Positions 1-7,940 of a stretch of 64,000 bases of DNA are shown piece by piece. Below the pieces are notes generated by a model. That model saw only the letters and a program-made list of their open reading frames with translations, searched no databases and had not been told where the DNA came from. Position 1 is the stretch's first letter, and each line of letters opens with the position of its first letter. The position numbers and the translations under genes are program-made. This DNA is from Streptomyces sp. ISL-98 (GTDB taxonomy: Bacteria; Actinomycetota; Actinomycetes; Streptomycetales; Streptomycetaceae). The stretch spans positions 124,001-188,000 of the forward strand of contig NZ_JAGGPB010000001.1 in assembly GCF_018614055.1 (NCBI RefSeq). The letters run 5' to 3'.

Positions 1-476
1 ACAGCCGCAAGCCGCTGGCCGGCGAGTTCACGTTCCGCGGCCGTACGGTCTTCGTGATCGCGAACCACTTCGGTTCGAAGGGCGGCGACGAGAGCCTGGT
101 GTCGCACCACCAGCCGCCCGTACGCAAGTCGGAGATCAAGCGACTTGAGCAGGCGCAGGCGGTCAACACCTTCGTCAAGGACATCCTCAAGGTCCAGCGG
201 AACGCGGACGTCCTGGTCCTGGGCGACATCAACGACTTCGAGTTCTCGGCGACGACGAAGGCGCTGACGGCGGACGGCGCGCTCTACCCGGCGGTCAAGT
301 CCCTTCCCCGCTCGGAGCGTTACTCGTACGTCTTCCAGGGCAACAGCCAGGTCCTGGACCAGATCCTGACGAGCCCGTCGATCGACGACTTCTCGTACGA
401 CAGCGTGCACATCAACGCGGAGTTCTCCGCCCAGAACAGCGACCACGACCCGCAGGTGCTGCGCTTCCGCCCGTAG
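1..476 (+). CDS. Endonuclease/exonuclease/phosphatase-family protein, 3' part only
   Basis: The gene runs in from the left edge of the window; its frame is open from base 3, so the N-terminus is missing. About 158 C-terminal residues are visible. They carry the family signatures GDIND (catalytic Asp/Asn region) and a terminal SDHDP, where the His and Asp belong to the metal-dependent phosphoesterase centre. The segment N-H-F-G-S-K-G after FVIA resembles the strand with the conserved Asn/His of this fold. In Streptomyces such C-terminal domains often end large secreted nucleases or phosphodiesterases, but the missing part prevents a specific call. It stops 32 bp before the convergent gene at 509, with a hairpin between them. 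Confidence 0.8.
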   Translation, partial: SRKPLAGEFTFRGRTVFVIANHFGSKGGDESLVSHHQPPVRKSEIKRLEQAQAVNTFVKDILKVQRNADVLVLGDINDFEFSATTKALTADGALYPAVKSLPRSERYSYVFQGNSQVLDQILTSPSIDDFSYDSVHINAEFSAQNSDHDPQVLRFRP

Positions 477-508
477 CCACCGCCATAGGGGGTGTCCGCC
501 CTAGCCGC

Positions 509-1261
509 CTACACGCCCGCGCTGAAGCTGAGCGCGGGCGTGTACCGCTTCACGCCGCCGCCGGTCACGCCCGGATAGGTCCTCACCTTCGTCCACTGGG
601 GCGTCGGCGAACCGACCCCGTCACCGGGCCCGGCGAGCGCCTCGATGTGCGCGTCGGCGCTCTCCCACTCCGCGTAGTTCAGCACCCGGGTGCCGTCCGT
701 ACTCACGTGGAAGTGCCCGGAGATTCCGCCCGGGTGGGGGTGCGGGTCCTCCCCCATAGCCTTAAGGGCATGGGAGGTGCCCCCGTCGAGGGCCTCGAAG
801 ACGGTGTCGACCCAGTCGCGCTGCCTGGCCGGGTCGGGCTCTTCGAACTCGACGTCGACGATCACGACGCAGCCCGGCACGCGGCCGGCCACCTGCCCCA
901 GCGGGGTGCTGCGGTAGAGCTCGTACGTGTACAGCCCGAGCCGCTCGATGCCCGGCACAGCGGCGTCGACCTCGTCGAACCGCGCCGCGCGGCCCGCGCG
1001 CAGGAAGGCTGCGTGTGTCGCCTCGTCTGCCCACTGCGTGTAGTGGAGCAGGCTTTTGCCGTCCTCCCCGATGTAGACGCTGTACGAGAGGAGCCCCTCG
1101 TCCGGCCACTCCCGGCTGCCCCATACCTTGCTGATGGCCTCTATGGTCTCCCGCTGCCGCTCGGGCGTACCGACGTCCCAGACGGAGACCTTGGCGACGC
1201 CGACGCCCGAACGGGCTATCTGCGGAAGGGAGTTGAGATTCTGCACGGACGACAGCGACAT
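509..1261 (-). CDS. Two-domain antibiotic-biosynthesis-monooxygenase (ABM)-like protein, probable SoxR target
   Basis: 250 aa with two ferredoxin-like ABM-type repeats, roughly residues 20-115 and 130-235. Each has the HYTQWA/NYAEWE-type strand seen in small monooxygenases that act on quinones and polyphenols without bound cofactor. A good ribosome site (AGGAGG) precedes the ATG. The upstream promoter has SoxR/MerR architecture (see 1316-1346). From memory, the S. coelicolor counterpart SCO1909, which lies a few genes from dapA as here, is one of the few SoxR targets induced by redox-cycling antibiotics. Residues about 162-175 are encoded by an inserted palindromic repeat (748-785), between otherwise typical domain sequence. 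The enzymatic substrate is unknown. Domain assignment is fairly sure; orthology is inferred from context. Confidence 0.8.
   Translation of the reverse strand: MSLSSVQNLNSLPQIARSGVGVAKVSVWDVGTPERQRETIEAISKVWGSREWPDEGLLSYSVYIGEDGKSLLHYTQWADEATHAAFLRAGRAARFDEVDAAVPGIERLGLYTYELYRSTPLGQVAGRVPGCVVIVDVEFEEPDPARQRDWVDTVFEALDGGTSHALKAMGEDPHPHPGGISGHFHVSTDGTRVLNYAEWESADAHIEALAGPGDGVGSPTPQWTKVRTYPGVTGGGVKRYTPALSFSAGV
510..544. terminator. Bidirectional hairpin between convergent genes
   Basis: A perfect 14-bp inverted repeat (TACACGCCCGCGCT ... AGCGCGGGCGTGTA) encloses a 7-nt loop. It overlaps the last codons and stop of the leftward monooxygenase gene and lies 34 bp past the rightward phosphoesterase gene, so it can end both transcripts. 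There is no clear U-tract, as is common in Streptomyces. Confidence 0.7.
748..785. repeat. Small dispersed palindromic element inside the ABM gene
   Basis: On the minus strand this reads GGGGGCACCTCCC, then a short spacer, then GGCTATGGGGGAGG. It is an imperfect hairpin of the same general type as the GGGGGTCCCCC...TTGGGGGAG elements at 22232 and 40849. It is translated without breaking the frame and adds a low-complexity stretch containing His, Met and Pro to the protein. Confidence 0.6.
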
Positions 1262-1315
1262 GGCGGTACTACCTCCTGGCTCGACGCGCCGCTGTGACGC
1301 GTCCTCATGACCACC

Positions 1316-1346
1316 ATCGTGAAACCTGAAGCGCGGTTGAGGTCAA
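1316..1346 (-). promoter_or_regulatory. SoxR-type promoter/operator for the ABM gene
   Basis: Read on the minus strand there is a -35 TTGACC (plus 1341-1346), a 19-bp spacer and a -10 CACGAT (plus 1316-1321). The over-long 19-bp spacer is the hallmark of MerR/SoxR-activated promoters. The spacer is filled by the imperfect palindrome ACCTCAACCG-CGCTTCAGGT (plus 1324-1343), close to the CCTCAAG...CTTGAGG SoxR box. The -10 lies about 55 bp upstream of the ATG at 1261. SoxR itself is not in the window. Confidence 0.7.
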
Positions 1347-1392
1347 GGCCGGTCCGTAATGCGATGGCGGTGATCGGCGATCCGGTGTTTGG

Positions 1393-2232
1393 ATGCACCG
1401 CGTGACTTCTGGAGATCTTGAACTGCTGCTGGACCGGCTTGAGTCGTACTACGACGCGGTACCGCGCAATGGCGCCAGGACCGAGGACTTCGGCCCACTG
1501 ACGTTGTTCGTACGGGAAGGCGCGGGCTGGCCTTTCTACGCGCGGCCGACCCGGGGCAGCTCCGGCGCCGTGACGGCCGCCGATGTGACCCGAGTCCGCT
1601 CCCGCCAGCGCGAACTCGGCATCCCGGAGAGCTTCGAGTGGGTCGCCGAGACGACTCCGACGCTGCGGGCCGCGGCCGAGGAGGCGGGTCTGGTGGTGCA
1701 CGAGCACCCGTTGATGGTGCTCGACGCGACGGTCTCGGTGCCCACAGCGGACAAGCTGTCCGACGGGCCGTCGATACGCACCATCGCCCCGGACGATCCG
1801 GCACTGGCCAGCGCTTTGGTCGTACCGCACCTCGCCTTCACGGAGCCCGGTACGGGTGTCGGCCCGGCGGGACTTCCCGAACTTGCCGAAGCCGTCCGTA
1901 CCCGGGCAGGCGACGGGTCGGTGGAAAGCGCGGTGGCGCGGATCGAGGCCGGTCTCACCACGGTCGCGGCAGCGGTCGAGGACGGGGCGGCGCTGTGCGC
2001 CGGCCAGCACCAGCCGGTGGGAACGGTCAGCGAAATCGTCGGCGTCGGTACCCTGCCCGCCGCACGCCGCCGCGGCCTCGGCCTCGCGGTCACAGCGGCG
2101 CTGGTGGCCGATGCGCGATCGCGGGGCGTGGAGACGGTCTTCCTGTCGGCGGGCGACGAGGACGTGGCCAGGATCTACGGCCGCCTCGGCTTCCGCCGGG
2201 TCGCCACCGCGCTGATCGCAGAACCGGAGTAG
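1393..2232 (+). CDS. GNAT-family N-acetyltransferase
   Basis: 279 aa. The C-terminal half holds the acetyl-CoA-binding signature: VGVGTLPAARRRGLG (the R-R-x-G-x-G/A loop, about residues 215-230), followed by a helix and the closing YGRLGFRRV strand. The N-terminal ~120 residues look like a degenerate GNAT or partner domain, so this could be a tandem GNAT. The substrate is not predictable. The start is uncertain: an in-frame GTG nine bases downstream (1402) is also possible and no clear Shine-Dalgarno sequence is visible. It is transcribed away from the SoxR-type promoter of the ABM gene. Confidence 0.8.
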   Translation: MHRVTSGDLELLLDRLESYYDAVPRNGARTEDFGPLTLFVREGAGWPFYARPTRGSSGAVTAADVTRVRSRQRELGIPESFEWVAETTPTLRAAAEEAGLVVHEHPLMVLDATVSVPTADKLSDGPSIRTIAPDDPALASALVVPHLAFTEPGTGVGPAGLPELAEAVRTRAGDGSVESAVARIEAGLTTVAAAVEDGAALCAGQHQPVGTVSEIVGVGTLPAARRRGLGLAVTAALVADARSRGVETVFLSAGDEDVARIYGRLGFRRVATALIAEPE

Positions 2233-2285
2233 CGCGCGGCGCGGAACGGGAGTAGCCCGCCAACAGCCTTGCGCAGGGCCCGTGT

Positions 2286-2298
2286 CAGACTCCCGGCC
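2286..2298 (+). promoter_or_regulatory. Possible leaderless -10 element
   Basis: CAGACT (2286-2291) lies exactly 7 nt before the ATG at 2299, the same spacing as at 17762, 19550 and 60504. The first base departs from TANNNT, so this is the weakest of the set. Confidence 0.3.
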
Positions 2299-2745
2299 AT
2301 GATCTTCCGCACCGCCACCCGCCAGGACCTGCCCGCCGTCCTCGCGCTTCTCGCCGACGAGGAGAAGGTCGTCGATCCCGCATCCGTCGTGATCGACGAG
2401 GCGTATGAGCGCGCCTTCGAGGCAATCACCGGTGACAGCCGCAACGAGATGCTGGTGCTGGCCGACGACGACGGCGCTGTCCTGGGCTGCCTCCAGGCGA
2501 CGTACATCCCGGGCCTCGGCAAGCACGGCGCCGAGCGCGCCCTGATCGAGGCGGTACGGGTCAGGGCGGACCGGCGCGGGGCCGGGCTCGGGCGGGAACT
2601 GTTCGAGCGGGCCGTCGAGCGTGCGCGGCAGCGTGGCTGCGCGCTGGTCCAGCTGACCAGCAACAAGCGGCGTACAGAGGCACACCGCTTCTACGCGTCG
2701 CTCGGCTTCGCGCGCAGCCACGACGGGTTCAAGCTCGCACTATGA
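2299..2745 (+). CDS. GNAT-family N-acetyltransferase
   Basis: 148 aa, a single GNAT domain. The motif VRVRADRRGAGLGRELFERAV (split around R-R-G-A-G-L-G, about residues 90-105) forms the acetyl-CoA pyrophosphate loop. The C-terminal HRFYASLGF segment carries the Tyr that usually acts as general acid. I start it at ATG 2299 (MIFRTATRQDL), where the domain begins, rather than 30 bp upstream. No ribosome site is obvious and a possible leaderless promoter precedes it. The substrate is unknown. It is the second acetyltransferase in tandem, unrelated in length to the first. Confidence 0.85.
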   Translation: MIFRTATRQDLPAVLALLADEEKVVDPASVVIDEAYERAFEAITGDSRNEMLVLADDDGAVLGCLQATYIPGLGKHGAERALIEAVRVRADRRGAGLGRELFERAVERARQRGCALVQLTSNKRRTEAHRFYASLGFARSHDGFKLAL

Positions 2746-2855
2746 GTGGGGCGTGCGGGCTGTGGGGCGGGGTCAGGGCGGCGGGCGGTCGCCCCAGGCT
2801 CTGACGTCGAGTACGCACAGCCCCATCGGCATGCCCCCGCTCCCCCGCCCCGACG

Positions 2856-3593
2856 TCACAGCAAGTGTCCGCCACCGTCGACGAGCAGCACCTCGCCGGT
2901 GATGTACGCGGCGCGGGTGAGGTCGTGGACCGCCTCCGCGATGTCCTCCGGCCTGCCCACCCGGCCCAGCGGGACCGACCCGGCCACTGCCTCCATCGCC
3001 TTGTCGGCGCCGTCGAGCCCGTCGAACCACGGGGTGTCGATCATGCCGGGGGCGACGGCGTTGACGCGTACCTCGGGTCCCAGGGTCTTGGCCAGCAGCT
3101 TCGTCATGTGGTTGACGGCCGCCTTGCTCACGGCGTACGGGATGGAGCTGCCGCCGGGGCGTACGCCCGCCTGCGAGGACACATTGACCACACAGCCCGC
3201 GCCGCTGGCCCGCAGGTGCGGGGCGGCTGCCGTGATGGTCTGCCAGACGCCGACGACGTTGACGTCGAAGATGTCCCGCCAGACGTCGGGGCTCGCCGCG
3301 TCGAGGTCGTCGTGCGGGATGAATCGCGTGATGCCCGCGCTGTTCACGAGGATGTCGAGGCGTCCGTACGCCGCTGCGGCCTCCGCCACCAGGCGCTTCG
3401 CGTCCTCCTCGACCGCCACGTTCGCCTGGATGTAGCGGGCGCCGGGCAGTTCTGCGGCCAATGCCTGACCCGCCTCGACCGAGTGGGCGGAGTTGACGAC
3501 GACCCGGACTCCGGCCTCTGTCAGCCGTCGGGCCACGGCCGCGCCGATCCCGGACGACGAGCCCGTCACGAGGGCCACACGCTGTTCTGTCAT
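2856..3593 (-). CDS. SDR-family NAD(P)-dependent oxidoreductase
   Basis: 245 aa classical short-chain dehydrogenase. The nucleotide-binding motif TGSSSGIG is at residues 10-17. NSAG follows near residue 87. The catalytic Ser lies in VNVSS and the Tyr-x3-Lys in PYAVSK. The end of the domain is VDGGGH. The length is typical of FabG-like enzymes, but there is no fatty-acid synthesis context, so the substrate stays open. It is divergent from dapA, with 164 bp between the starts. Confidence 0.9.
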   Translation of the reverse strand: MTEQRVALVTGSSSGIGAAVARRLTEAGVRVVVNSAHSVEAGQALAAELPGARYIQANVAVEEDAKRLVAEAAAAYGRLDILVNSAGITRFIPHDDLDAASPDVWRDIFDVNVVGVWQTITAAAPHLRASGAGCVVNVSSQAGVRPGGSSIPYAVSKAAVNHMTKLLAKTLGPEVRVNAVAPGMIDTPWFDGLDGADKAMEAVAGSVPLGRVGRPEDIAEAVHDLTRAAYITGEVLLVDGGGHLL

Positions 3594-3757
3594 GAAATTG
3601 TTCGCTTCCTTGTACGGCGTACCGCTTTCGCGGCCTGCCGCGCCCCTCAGGGATCATGCCAGGCGGCCGGAAACAGGCAATACTTCAGCGCTGCTTGCCA
3701 TTCGTCCGGAGAAAATCTAAGTGGACCTTCACCGTCTGCCGCCCCGAGACTTCCGGC

Positions 3758-4666
3758 ATGACGCCATCGCACCCTTCCCGTCCCTTCGGCCGCGCCCTCT
3801 GCGCGATGATCACGCCCTTCACCTCCGAGGGCACACTGGACCTGGACGGCGCGCAGGCGCTCGCCGAGCGCCTGGTGGCCGAAGGAGGCTGCGACGGCCT
3901 CGTGCTCAACGGCACCACCGGCGAGTCCCCGACCACCACCGACGCCGAGAAGAGCGCGCTCGTACGGGCCGTGTCCGAGGCGGTCGGCGGCCGGGCGTCG
4001 GTCCTCGCGGGGGTGGGCAGCGCCGACACCCGGCACACCGTCGAGCTCGCCAAGGCCTCCGCACGGGCGGGCGCGGATGGCCTGTTGGTCGTCACGCCGT
4101 ACTACAGCCGCCCGCCCCAGGCCGCCGTCGAGGCGCACTTCCGCCGGGTCGCGGACGCGGTCGGCGTCCCGCTGATGCTGTACGACATCCCGGGCCGCAC
4201 CGGCACCCGTATCGAGGTCGAGACGATGCTGCGCCTCGCGGAACACCCGCGTATCGCCGCCGTCAAGGACTGTGCGAACGACCTGCTCGGCAGCGCCACC
4301 GTGATCGCCGGCACCTCTCTCGCGTACTACTCGGGCAGCGAGGAGCACAACCTCCCCCTGTATGCACTCGGCGGCGCCGGCTTCGTCAGTACGGTCGCCA
4401 ATGCCGCGCCCCGCGCGATGCGGGCGGTCCTCGACGCGTACGACGCGGCAGACACCGCGGCGGCGGCCCGGGCCCACCACCGCGCACTCCCGCTGATCAC
4501 TCTCACGATGGCTTCGGGCCTGCCGGGCACGGTCACCACGAAGGGCCTGCTCGGCGCGCTCGGACTGCCCGCGGGACCGGTCAGGGAACCGCTGCAGCCC
4601 GCCGACCGGGACACGGTCGACGGGCTGCTGGCGGCGTACGAGAAGCTGGCCCAGCGCTACATGTAG
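3758..4666 (+). CDS. dapA: 4-hydroxy-tetrahydrodipicolinate synthase (DapA family)
   Basis: 302 aa. It is predicted to condense pyruvate with aspartate semialdehyde, the first committed step to diaminopimelate and lysine. Visible family marks are the N-terminal AMITPF strand, NGTTGES (the Thr-Thr substrate loop), the Tyr in TPYYSRP and the Schiff-base Lys in AAVKDC. The start at ATG 3758 (MTPSHPSRPFGRALC) gives the usual family length; an earlier in-frame ATG at 3656 would add an atypical tail. Streptomyces genomes usually carry a second dapA elsewhere, so this may be the minor paralogue. Its last 10 bases form the palindrome CTACATGTAG shared with the end of the opposing small gene. Confidence 0.88.
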   Translation: MTPSHPSRPFGRALCAMITPFTSEGTLDLDGAQALAERLVAEGGCDGLVLNGTTGESPTTTDAEKSALVRAVSEAVGGRASVLAGVGSADTRHTVELAKASARAGADGLLVVTPYYSRPPQAAVEAHFRRVADAVGVPLMLYDIPGRTGTRIEVETMLRLAEHPRIAAVKDCANDLLGSATVIAGTSLAYYSGSEEHNLPLYALGGAGFVSTVANAAPRAMRAVLDAYDAADTAAAARAHHRALPLITLTMASGLPGTVTTKGLLGALGLPAGPVREPLQPADRDTVDGLLAAYEKLAQRYM

Positions 4667-4875
4667 GTGCTGCCGAGAACCGTCGCGTGTTCCAGCACGT
4701 CCTCCAGCGGGTCGTCGATCTGACCGGTCGAGATCAAGCTGAAGCGTGGTGCGTTGTGCGAATTCGTATGCGTCTCGTCGGCGTGCGCCGCCCCTGCGGG
4801 CAGCCCCACCGCCAGAAGAACCGCACCGCATCCGATGAACCACCGGGTCAGTGCCCGCGCCTGCTGTGCCCTCAT
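4657..4875 (-). CDS. Small secreted peptide precursor, function unknown
   Basis: 72 aa. It has a clear Sec signal: positive N-terminus, hydrophobic core around residues 14-26 and cleavage after A-H-A at about residue 32. The predicted mature peptide is about 40 residues (DETHTNSHNAPRF... to ...GSTYM): acidic, His/Asn-rich at its start and without Cys. I do not recognise a characterised family. It is convergent with dapA; the two coding regions overlap by exactly the 10-bp palindrome CTACATGTAG, and both proteins end Tyr-Met. It could be a signalling or surface peptide; nothing nearby settles that. Confidence 0.6.
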   Translation of the reverse strand: MRAQQARALTRWFIGCGAVLLAVGLPAGAAHADETHTNSHNAPRFSLISTGQIDDPLEDVLEHATVLGSTYM

Positions 4876-5074
4876 GCCGTGTCCTCGCCCTGTTGCTCGT
4901 CCGATGTGCCGACCTGCTTATCTGCCAGAACCGCCGAAGGCGCCCGGAGGTCACGCACGTCGCGCAAGGCCATCCGTCCGAGCGGGACCGGCTTGACGGG
5001 GTTCACCATCCGGCGTAGTCCGGAATGAGAGACCAATCGGGCTTTTCCGGCAGCATTTCGAGAGGAGACCGATC

Positions 5075-5479
5075 ATGCTCGGCGATGTGCTCGGCGAGGA
5101 ACAGGGAGAGATCACCGGAATGCGGGTCCTGCCCAGCGAGGACGGCCTCCCCGCGATGGAGGCCTCCTTCCAGGGAGAGGGAACGCTCCTGGACACACCG
5201 GCCAAGGACATGGGGACCTACGAGTCGTACGTCCGCCTTGACGGCACCCTCTTCGGCGACGGGCAAGGAATCATCATGACCCCGGACGGGGAGACGGTCA
5301 CCTGGCACGGCCAGGGCATCGGGCACTTCACCGACTCCGGCGGGGTGAACTGGCGCGGCGCCATCTACTACCAGACCGCCGCCGCCAAGTTCGCCCGGCT
5401 CGCGGGAACGGTCGGCGTGTTCGAGTTCGACACCGACGAGAAGGGCAAGGTCACGGCCAAGGTCTACGAGTGGAAGTAG
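5075..5479 (+). CDS. Conserved hypothetical protein, likely small beta-barrel
   Basis: 134 aa without signal peptide or membrane segment. The sequence is rich in alternating strand-like stretches (MEASFQGEG, YVRLDGTLF, VTWHGQGIGHF, VNWRGAIYYQT, VGVFEFDTDEKG). This pattern suggests a calycin or DUF3224-like barrel, an assignment I make only from its look. A good ribosome site (GAGAGGAGACC) precedes ATG 5075. It is followed by a strong terminator shared with dapD. It has no Cys and no recognisable catalytic residues. Confidence 0.65.
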   Translation: MLGDVLGEEQGEITGMRVLPSEDGLPAMEASFQGEGTLLDTPAKDMGTYESYVRLDGTLFGDGQGIIMTPDGETVTWHGQGIGHFTDSGGVNWRGAIYYQTAAAKFARLAGTVGVFEFDTDEKGKVTAKVYEWK

Positions 5480-5512
5480 CCCCCGGCCGAGCCACTGACA
5501 GAGCCAATGGCT

Positions 5513-5554
5513 GAGCGCCCTTCCAAGGCCGTCCGGGGCCGTGGAAGGGCGCTC
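5513..5554. terminator. Strong hairpin between convergent 5075 gene and dapD
   Basis: A perfect 13-bp stem (GAGCGCCCTTCCA / TGGAAGGGCGCTC) with a 16-nt GC-rich loop. It sits 34 bp past the rightward stop and 35 bp past the leftward dapD stop, so it can serve both. Confidence 0.8.
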
Positions 5555-5588
5555 CAGCGCGCAGGCTGATCAGGCGCGCGCAGGCTGA

Positions 5589-6578
5589 TCAGTTGTGGCT
5601 GTGCAGTACGTCGTTGAGCCCGCCCCACACCGCGTTGTTCGGGCGGGCCTCCACGGCGCCGGTGACCGAGTTGCGGCGGAAGAGGATGTTGCTCGCGCCG
5701 GACAGCTCCAGCGCCTTGACGATCTGGCCGTCGGGCATCGTGACGCGGGTGCCCGCGGTCACGTACAGGCCCGCCTCGACGATGCACTCGTCGCCGAGCG
5801 CGATGCCGACGCCCGCCTCGGCGCCGACCAGGCAGCGCTCGCCGATCGAGATGATCTGCTTCCCGCCGCCGGAGAGCGTGCCCATGGTGGAGGCGCCGCC
5901 GCCGATGTCGGAGCCGTCACCGATGACGACACCGGCGGAGATACGGCCCTCGATCATGGAGGTGCCGAGGGTGCCTGCGTTGAAGTTGACGAAGCCCTCG
6001 TGCATGACGGTGGTGCCGGACGCGAGGTGCGCGCCGAGGCGGACCCGGTCCGCGTCGGCGATACGGACGCCCTCCGGGGCCACGTAGTCCGTCATCCGCG
6101 GGAACTTGTCGATCGAGGTGACCTGGAGGTTCAGGCCCTCGGCGCGGGCGTTCAGGCGCACCGTCTCGACCTGGTCCACGGCGACCGGGCCGAGCGAGGT
6201 CCAGGCAACGTTGGAGAGGAGACCGAAGACGCCGTCCAGGTTCTGGCCGTGCGGCCGGACCAGGCGGTGGCTCAGCAGGTGGAGGCGCAGGTACGCGTCG
6301 TGGGCGTCCAGCGGCTTGTCGTCGAGCGAGGCGATGACCGTACGGACGGCTACGACCTCGACACCGCGGCGGGCGTCGGGGCCGAGGGCCTTCGGCGCGG
6401 TCGCGCCGAGCAGCTCGGCGGCGCGCTCGGCGGTGAGGCGCTCGGTGCCGGCGGGGCCGGGCTCTGCGACGAGCTCGGGGGCGGGGAACCAGGTGTCGAG
6501 GACGGTGCCGTCGGCGGCGAGAGTGGCGAGTCCGGCGGCGACGGCGCCGGTGGTGCGAGTAGCAGTCGTATCGGTCAT
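5589..6578 (-). CDS. dapD: 2,3,4,5-tetrahydropyridine-2,6-dicarboxylate N-succinyltransferase
   Basis: 329 aa. It transfers succinyl from succinyl-CoA to tetrahydrodipicolinate in the succinylase branch of lysine and meso-diaminopimelate synthesis. The C-terminal half shows left-handed beta-helix hexapeptide periodicity ([35 protein letters not shown]). The N-terminal part matches the longer actinobacterial DapD type rather than the ~270 aa proteobacterial type. It lies 1 kb from dapA but on the other strand, so the two are not co-transcribed. The downstream neighbour upstream in transcription is the MFS gene, only 9 bp away, suggesting possible read-through from it. Confidence 0.92.
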   Translation of the reverse strand: MTDTTATRTTGAVAAGLATLAADGTVLDTWFPAPELVAEPGPAGTERLTAERAAELLGATAPKALGPDARRGVEVVAVRTVIASLDDKPLDAHDAYLRLHLLSHRLVRPHGQNLDGVFGLLSNVAWTSLGPVAVDQVETVRLNARAEGLNLQVTSIDKFPRMTDYVAPEGVRIADADRVRLGAHLASGTTVMHEGFVNFNAGTLGTSMIEGRISAGVVIGDGSDIGGGASTMGTLSGGGKQIISIGERCLVGAEAGVGIALGDECIVEAGLYVTAGTRVTMPDGQIVKALELSGASNILFRRNSVTGAVEARPNNAVWGGLNDVLHSHN

Positions 6579-6587
6579 GACACGAAC

Positions 6588-7856
6588 CTAACCGGCACTG
6601 GCCCGCGTGGGCGAACCGGTCTCGGCTGGCGGGCGCCCGTCCCGGCACTCGCCCGCCGACTGCCCCGCAGACTCTCCCGGCGTACGCATCCGGCCCGCCG
6701 CCAGTACGGCCAGTCCGGCGGCCACCGCGAGCGCCGCGCTCAGCGGCCACAGCAGCGCGGGCGCGGCGGCGTACAGCGCGCCGCCGAGCGGCGGGGCCAG
6801 GATGACGCCGCTGACGGAGACACCGGCGTACAGGCTCTGGAAGCGGCCCTGGGCGTGCTCGGGCGCCTGGTCGGCGACGTAGGCGGTGGCCGGGGTCTTG
6901 TAGAGGATCTCGCCCGCGGTGAGCAGCAGCATCATCGCGGTGGCGAGCGCGATGGTGGCGCCGAACCGCAGCAGGCCGTAGCCGAGGCCGACCAGGATCA
7001 GGCCGGTGCCGACGATGGCGAGCGGGGCGCGCTTGCGCAGGGCGACGGCGGCGGGGAGCTCCAGACAGAGGATGACGCCGCCACTGAGGGCGAGCAGCCA
7101 GCCGTAGACACGGGTGTCGATGCCGTGGTCGCCGAGGTAGACGGGGACCGTGGAGAAAAGCTGCCGGTAGACGATGTCGGCGAAGAAGATCGAAACGAGG
7201 AGTACGAGGACGGCGGGCCGGGCGCGCAGCTCCCGCCAGATGCTCTTCTGCGCGGGCGCGTGCCGGCCCCTGGCGGCCCGGGCGGCGCCCCGGGCGGGCA
7301 GGACCCGGGCGGCGTACAGGGCGAAGAGCAGGGTTCCGATGCCGTCCGCGACGAAGACGACGGTGTACGAGAAGTGGGCTGCGACCAGCGCCCCGAGCGG
7401 TGCGCCCACGGTGAAGCCCGCGTTGCCGGCGACGCGCATCACGGCGAAGCCCTGGCGGCGGGAGCCGTCGGTGACGGAGACGGCGATGAGGGCGGAGTTC
7501 GAGGCGCGGACGGCGCCCTGGGCGTAGTCGCAGAGCGGCAGGACGACGTACAGGGCGGCGATCGGGAGGAGAGGGAGGACGACGAGTCCGGCCCCGGCGA
7601 GGACGGCGGCGCACAGCAGGGTGCGGCGGTGGCCGTAGCGGTCGCCGAACCAGCCGCCGGTGAAGTTGCCCGCGACAATGCCTACGCCGCCGATGCCGCT
7701 GAGGAGACCGGCCTGCGGGACGGACAGGCCCCGCTCGCTCGTCAGGTAGACGAAGAGATAGATGAAGGTGCAGGCGACGACGCTGTTGAAGAAGATGCCG
7801 AAGGCAAGCATCCAGACGGCTTTCGGTACGTCTTTCAATGTCCCCAATATCCCCAC
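6588..7856 (-). CDS. MFS transporter, probable drug or metabolite exporter
   Basis: About 422 aa with ~12 hydrophobic segments. The loop GGWFGDRYGHRR between TM2 and TM3 is the canonical MFS motif A (G-x3-D-R-x-G-R-R). I choose the GTG at 7856 because AAAGGAA stands about 11 nt upstream. The longer reading from 7913 would run through the palindrome 7863-7887. It is divergent from the HxlR-peroxiredoxin regulator, a typical arrangement for a regulator and the efflux pump it controls. dapD follows 9 bp after the stop. The substrate is not predictable. Confidence 0.85.
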   Translation of the reverse strand: MGILGTLKDVPKAVWMLAFGIFFNSVVACTFIYLFVYLTSERGLSVPQAGLLSGIGGVGIVAGNFTGGWFGDRYGHRRTLLCAAVLAGAGLVVLPLLPIAALYVVLPLCDYAQGAVRASNSALIAVSVTDGSRRQGFAVMRVAGNAGFTVGAPLGALVAAHFSYTVVFVADGIGTLLFALYAARVLPARGAARAARGRHAPAQKSIWRELRARPAVLVLLVSIFFADIVYRQLFSTVPVYLGDHGIDTRVYGWLLALSGGVILCLELPAAVALRKRAPLAIVGTGLILVGLGYGLLRFGATIALATAMMLLLTAGEILYKTPATAYVADQAPEHAQGRFQSLYAGVSVSGVILAPPLGGALYAAAPALLWPLSAALAVAAGLAVLAAGRMRTPGESAGQSAGECRDGRPPAETGSPTRASAG

Positions 7857-7862
7857 CCCGCG

Positions 7863-7887
7863 AGTCAGTTCCTTTTGGGAACGGACT
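7863..7887. promoter_or_regulatory. 25-bp imperfect palindrome between MFS and HxlR fusion, candidate operator
   Basis: AGTCAGTTCC-TTTTG-GGAACGGACT: 10-bp arms with one mismatched pair and a 5-nt centre. It lies 7 bp upstream of the MFS GTG and about 53 bp upstream of the regulator ATG, the expected place for an operator of a divergently transcribed HxlR regulator. The assignment to this regulator is inference. Confidence 0.6.
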
Positions 7888-7940
7888 ATGGCAGCATCAT
7901 CATCACAGGTCAACGGGGTTCAAGGAAGGAGCAGCGGCCC

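Noticed and set aside
487-502. TAGGGGGTGTCCGCCCTA resembling an end of the MITE-like element at 22122
   Set aside because: The match covers only part of the terminal repeat, no second end is found nearby, and GC-rich sequence gives such matches by chance.
3612-3622. GTACG-G-CGTAC palindrome between the SDR and dapA
   Set aside because: Arms of 5 bp made of a very frequent Streptomyces tetranucleotide; too weak to call an operator.
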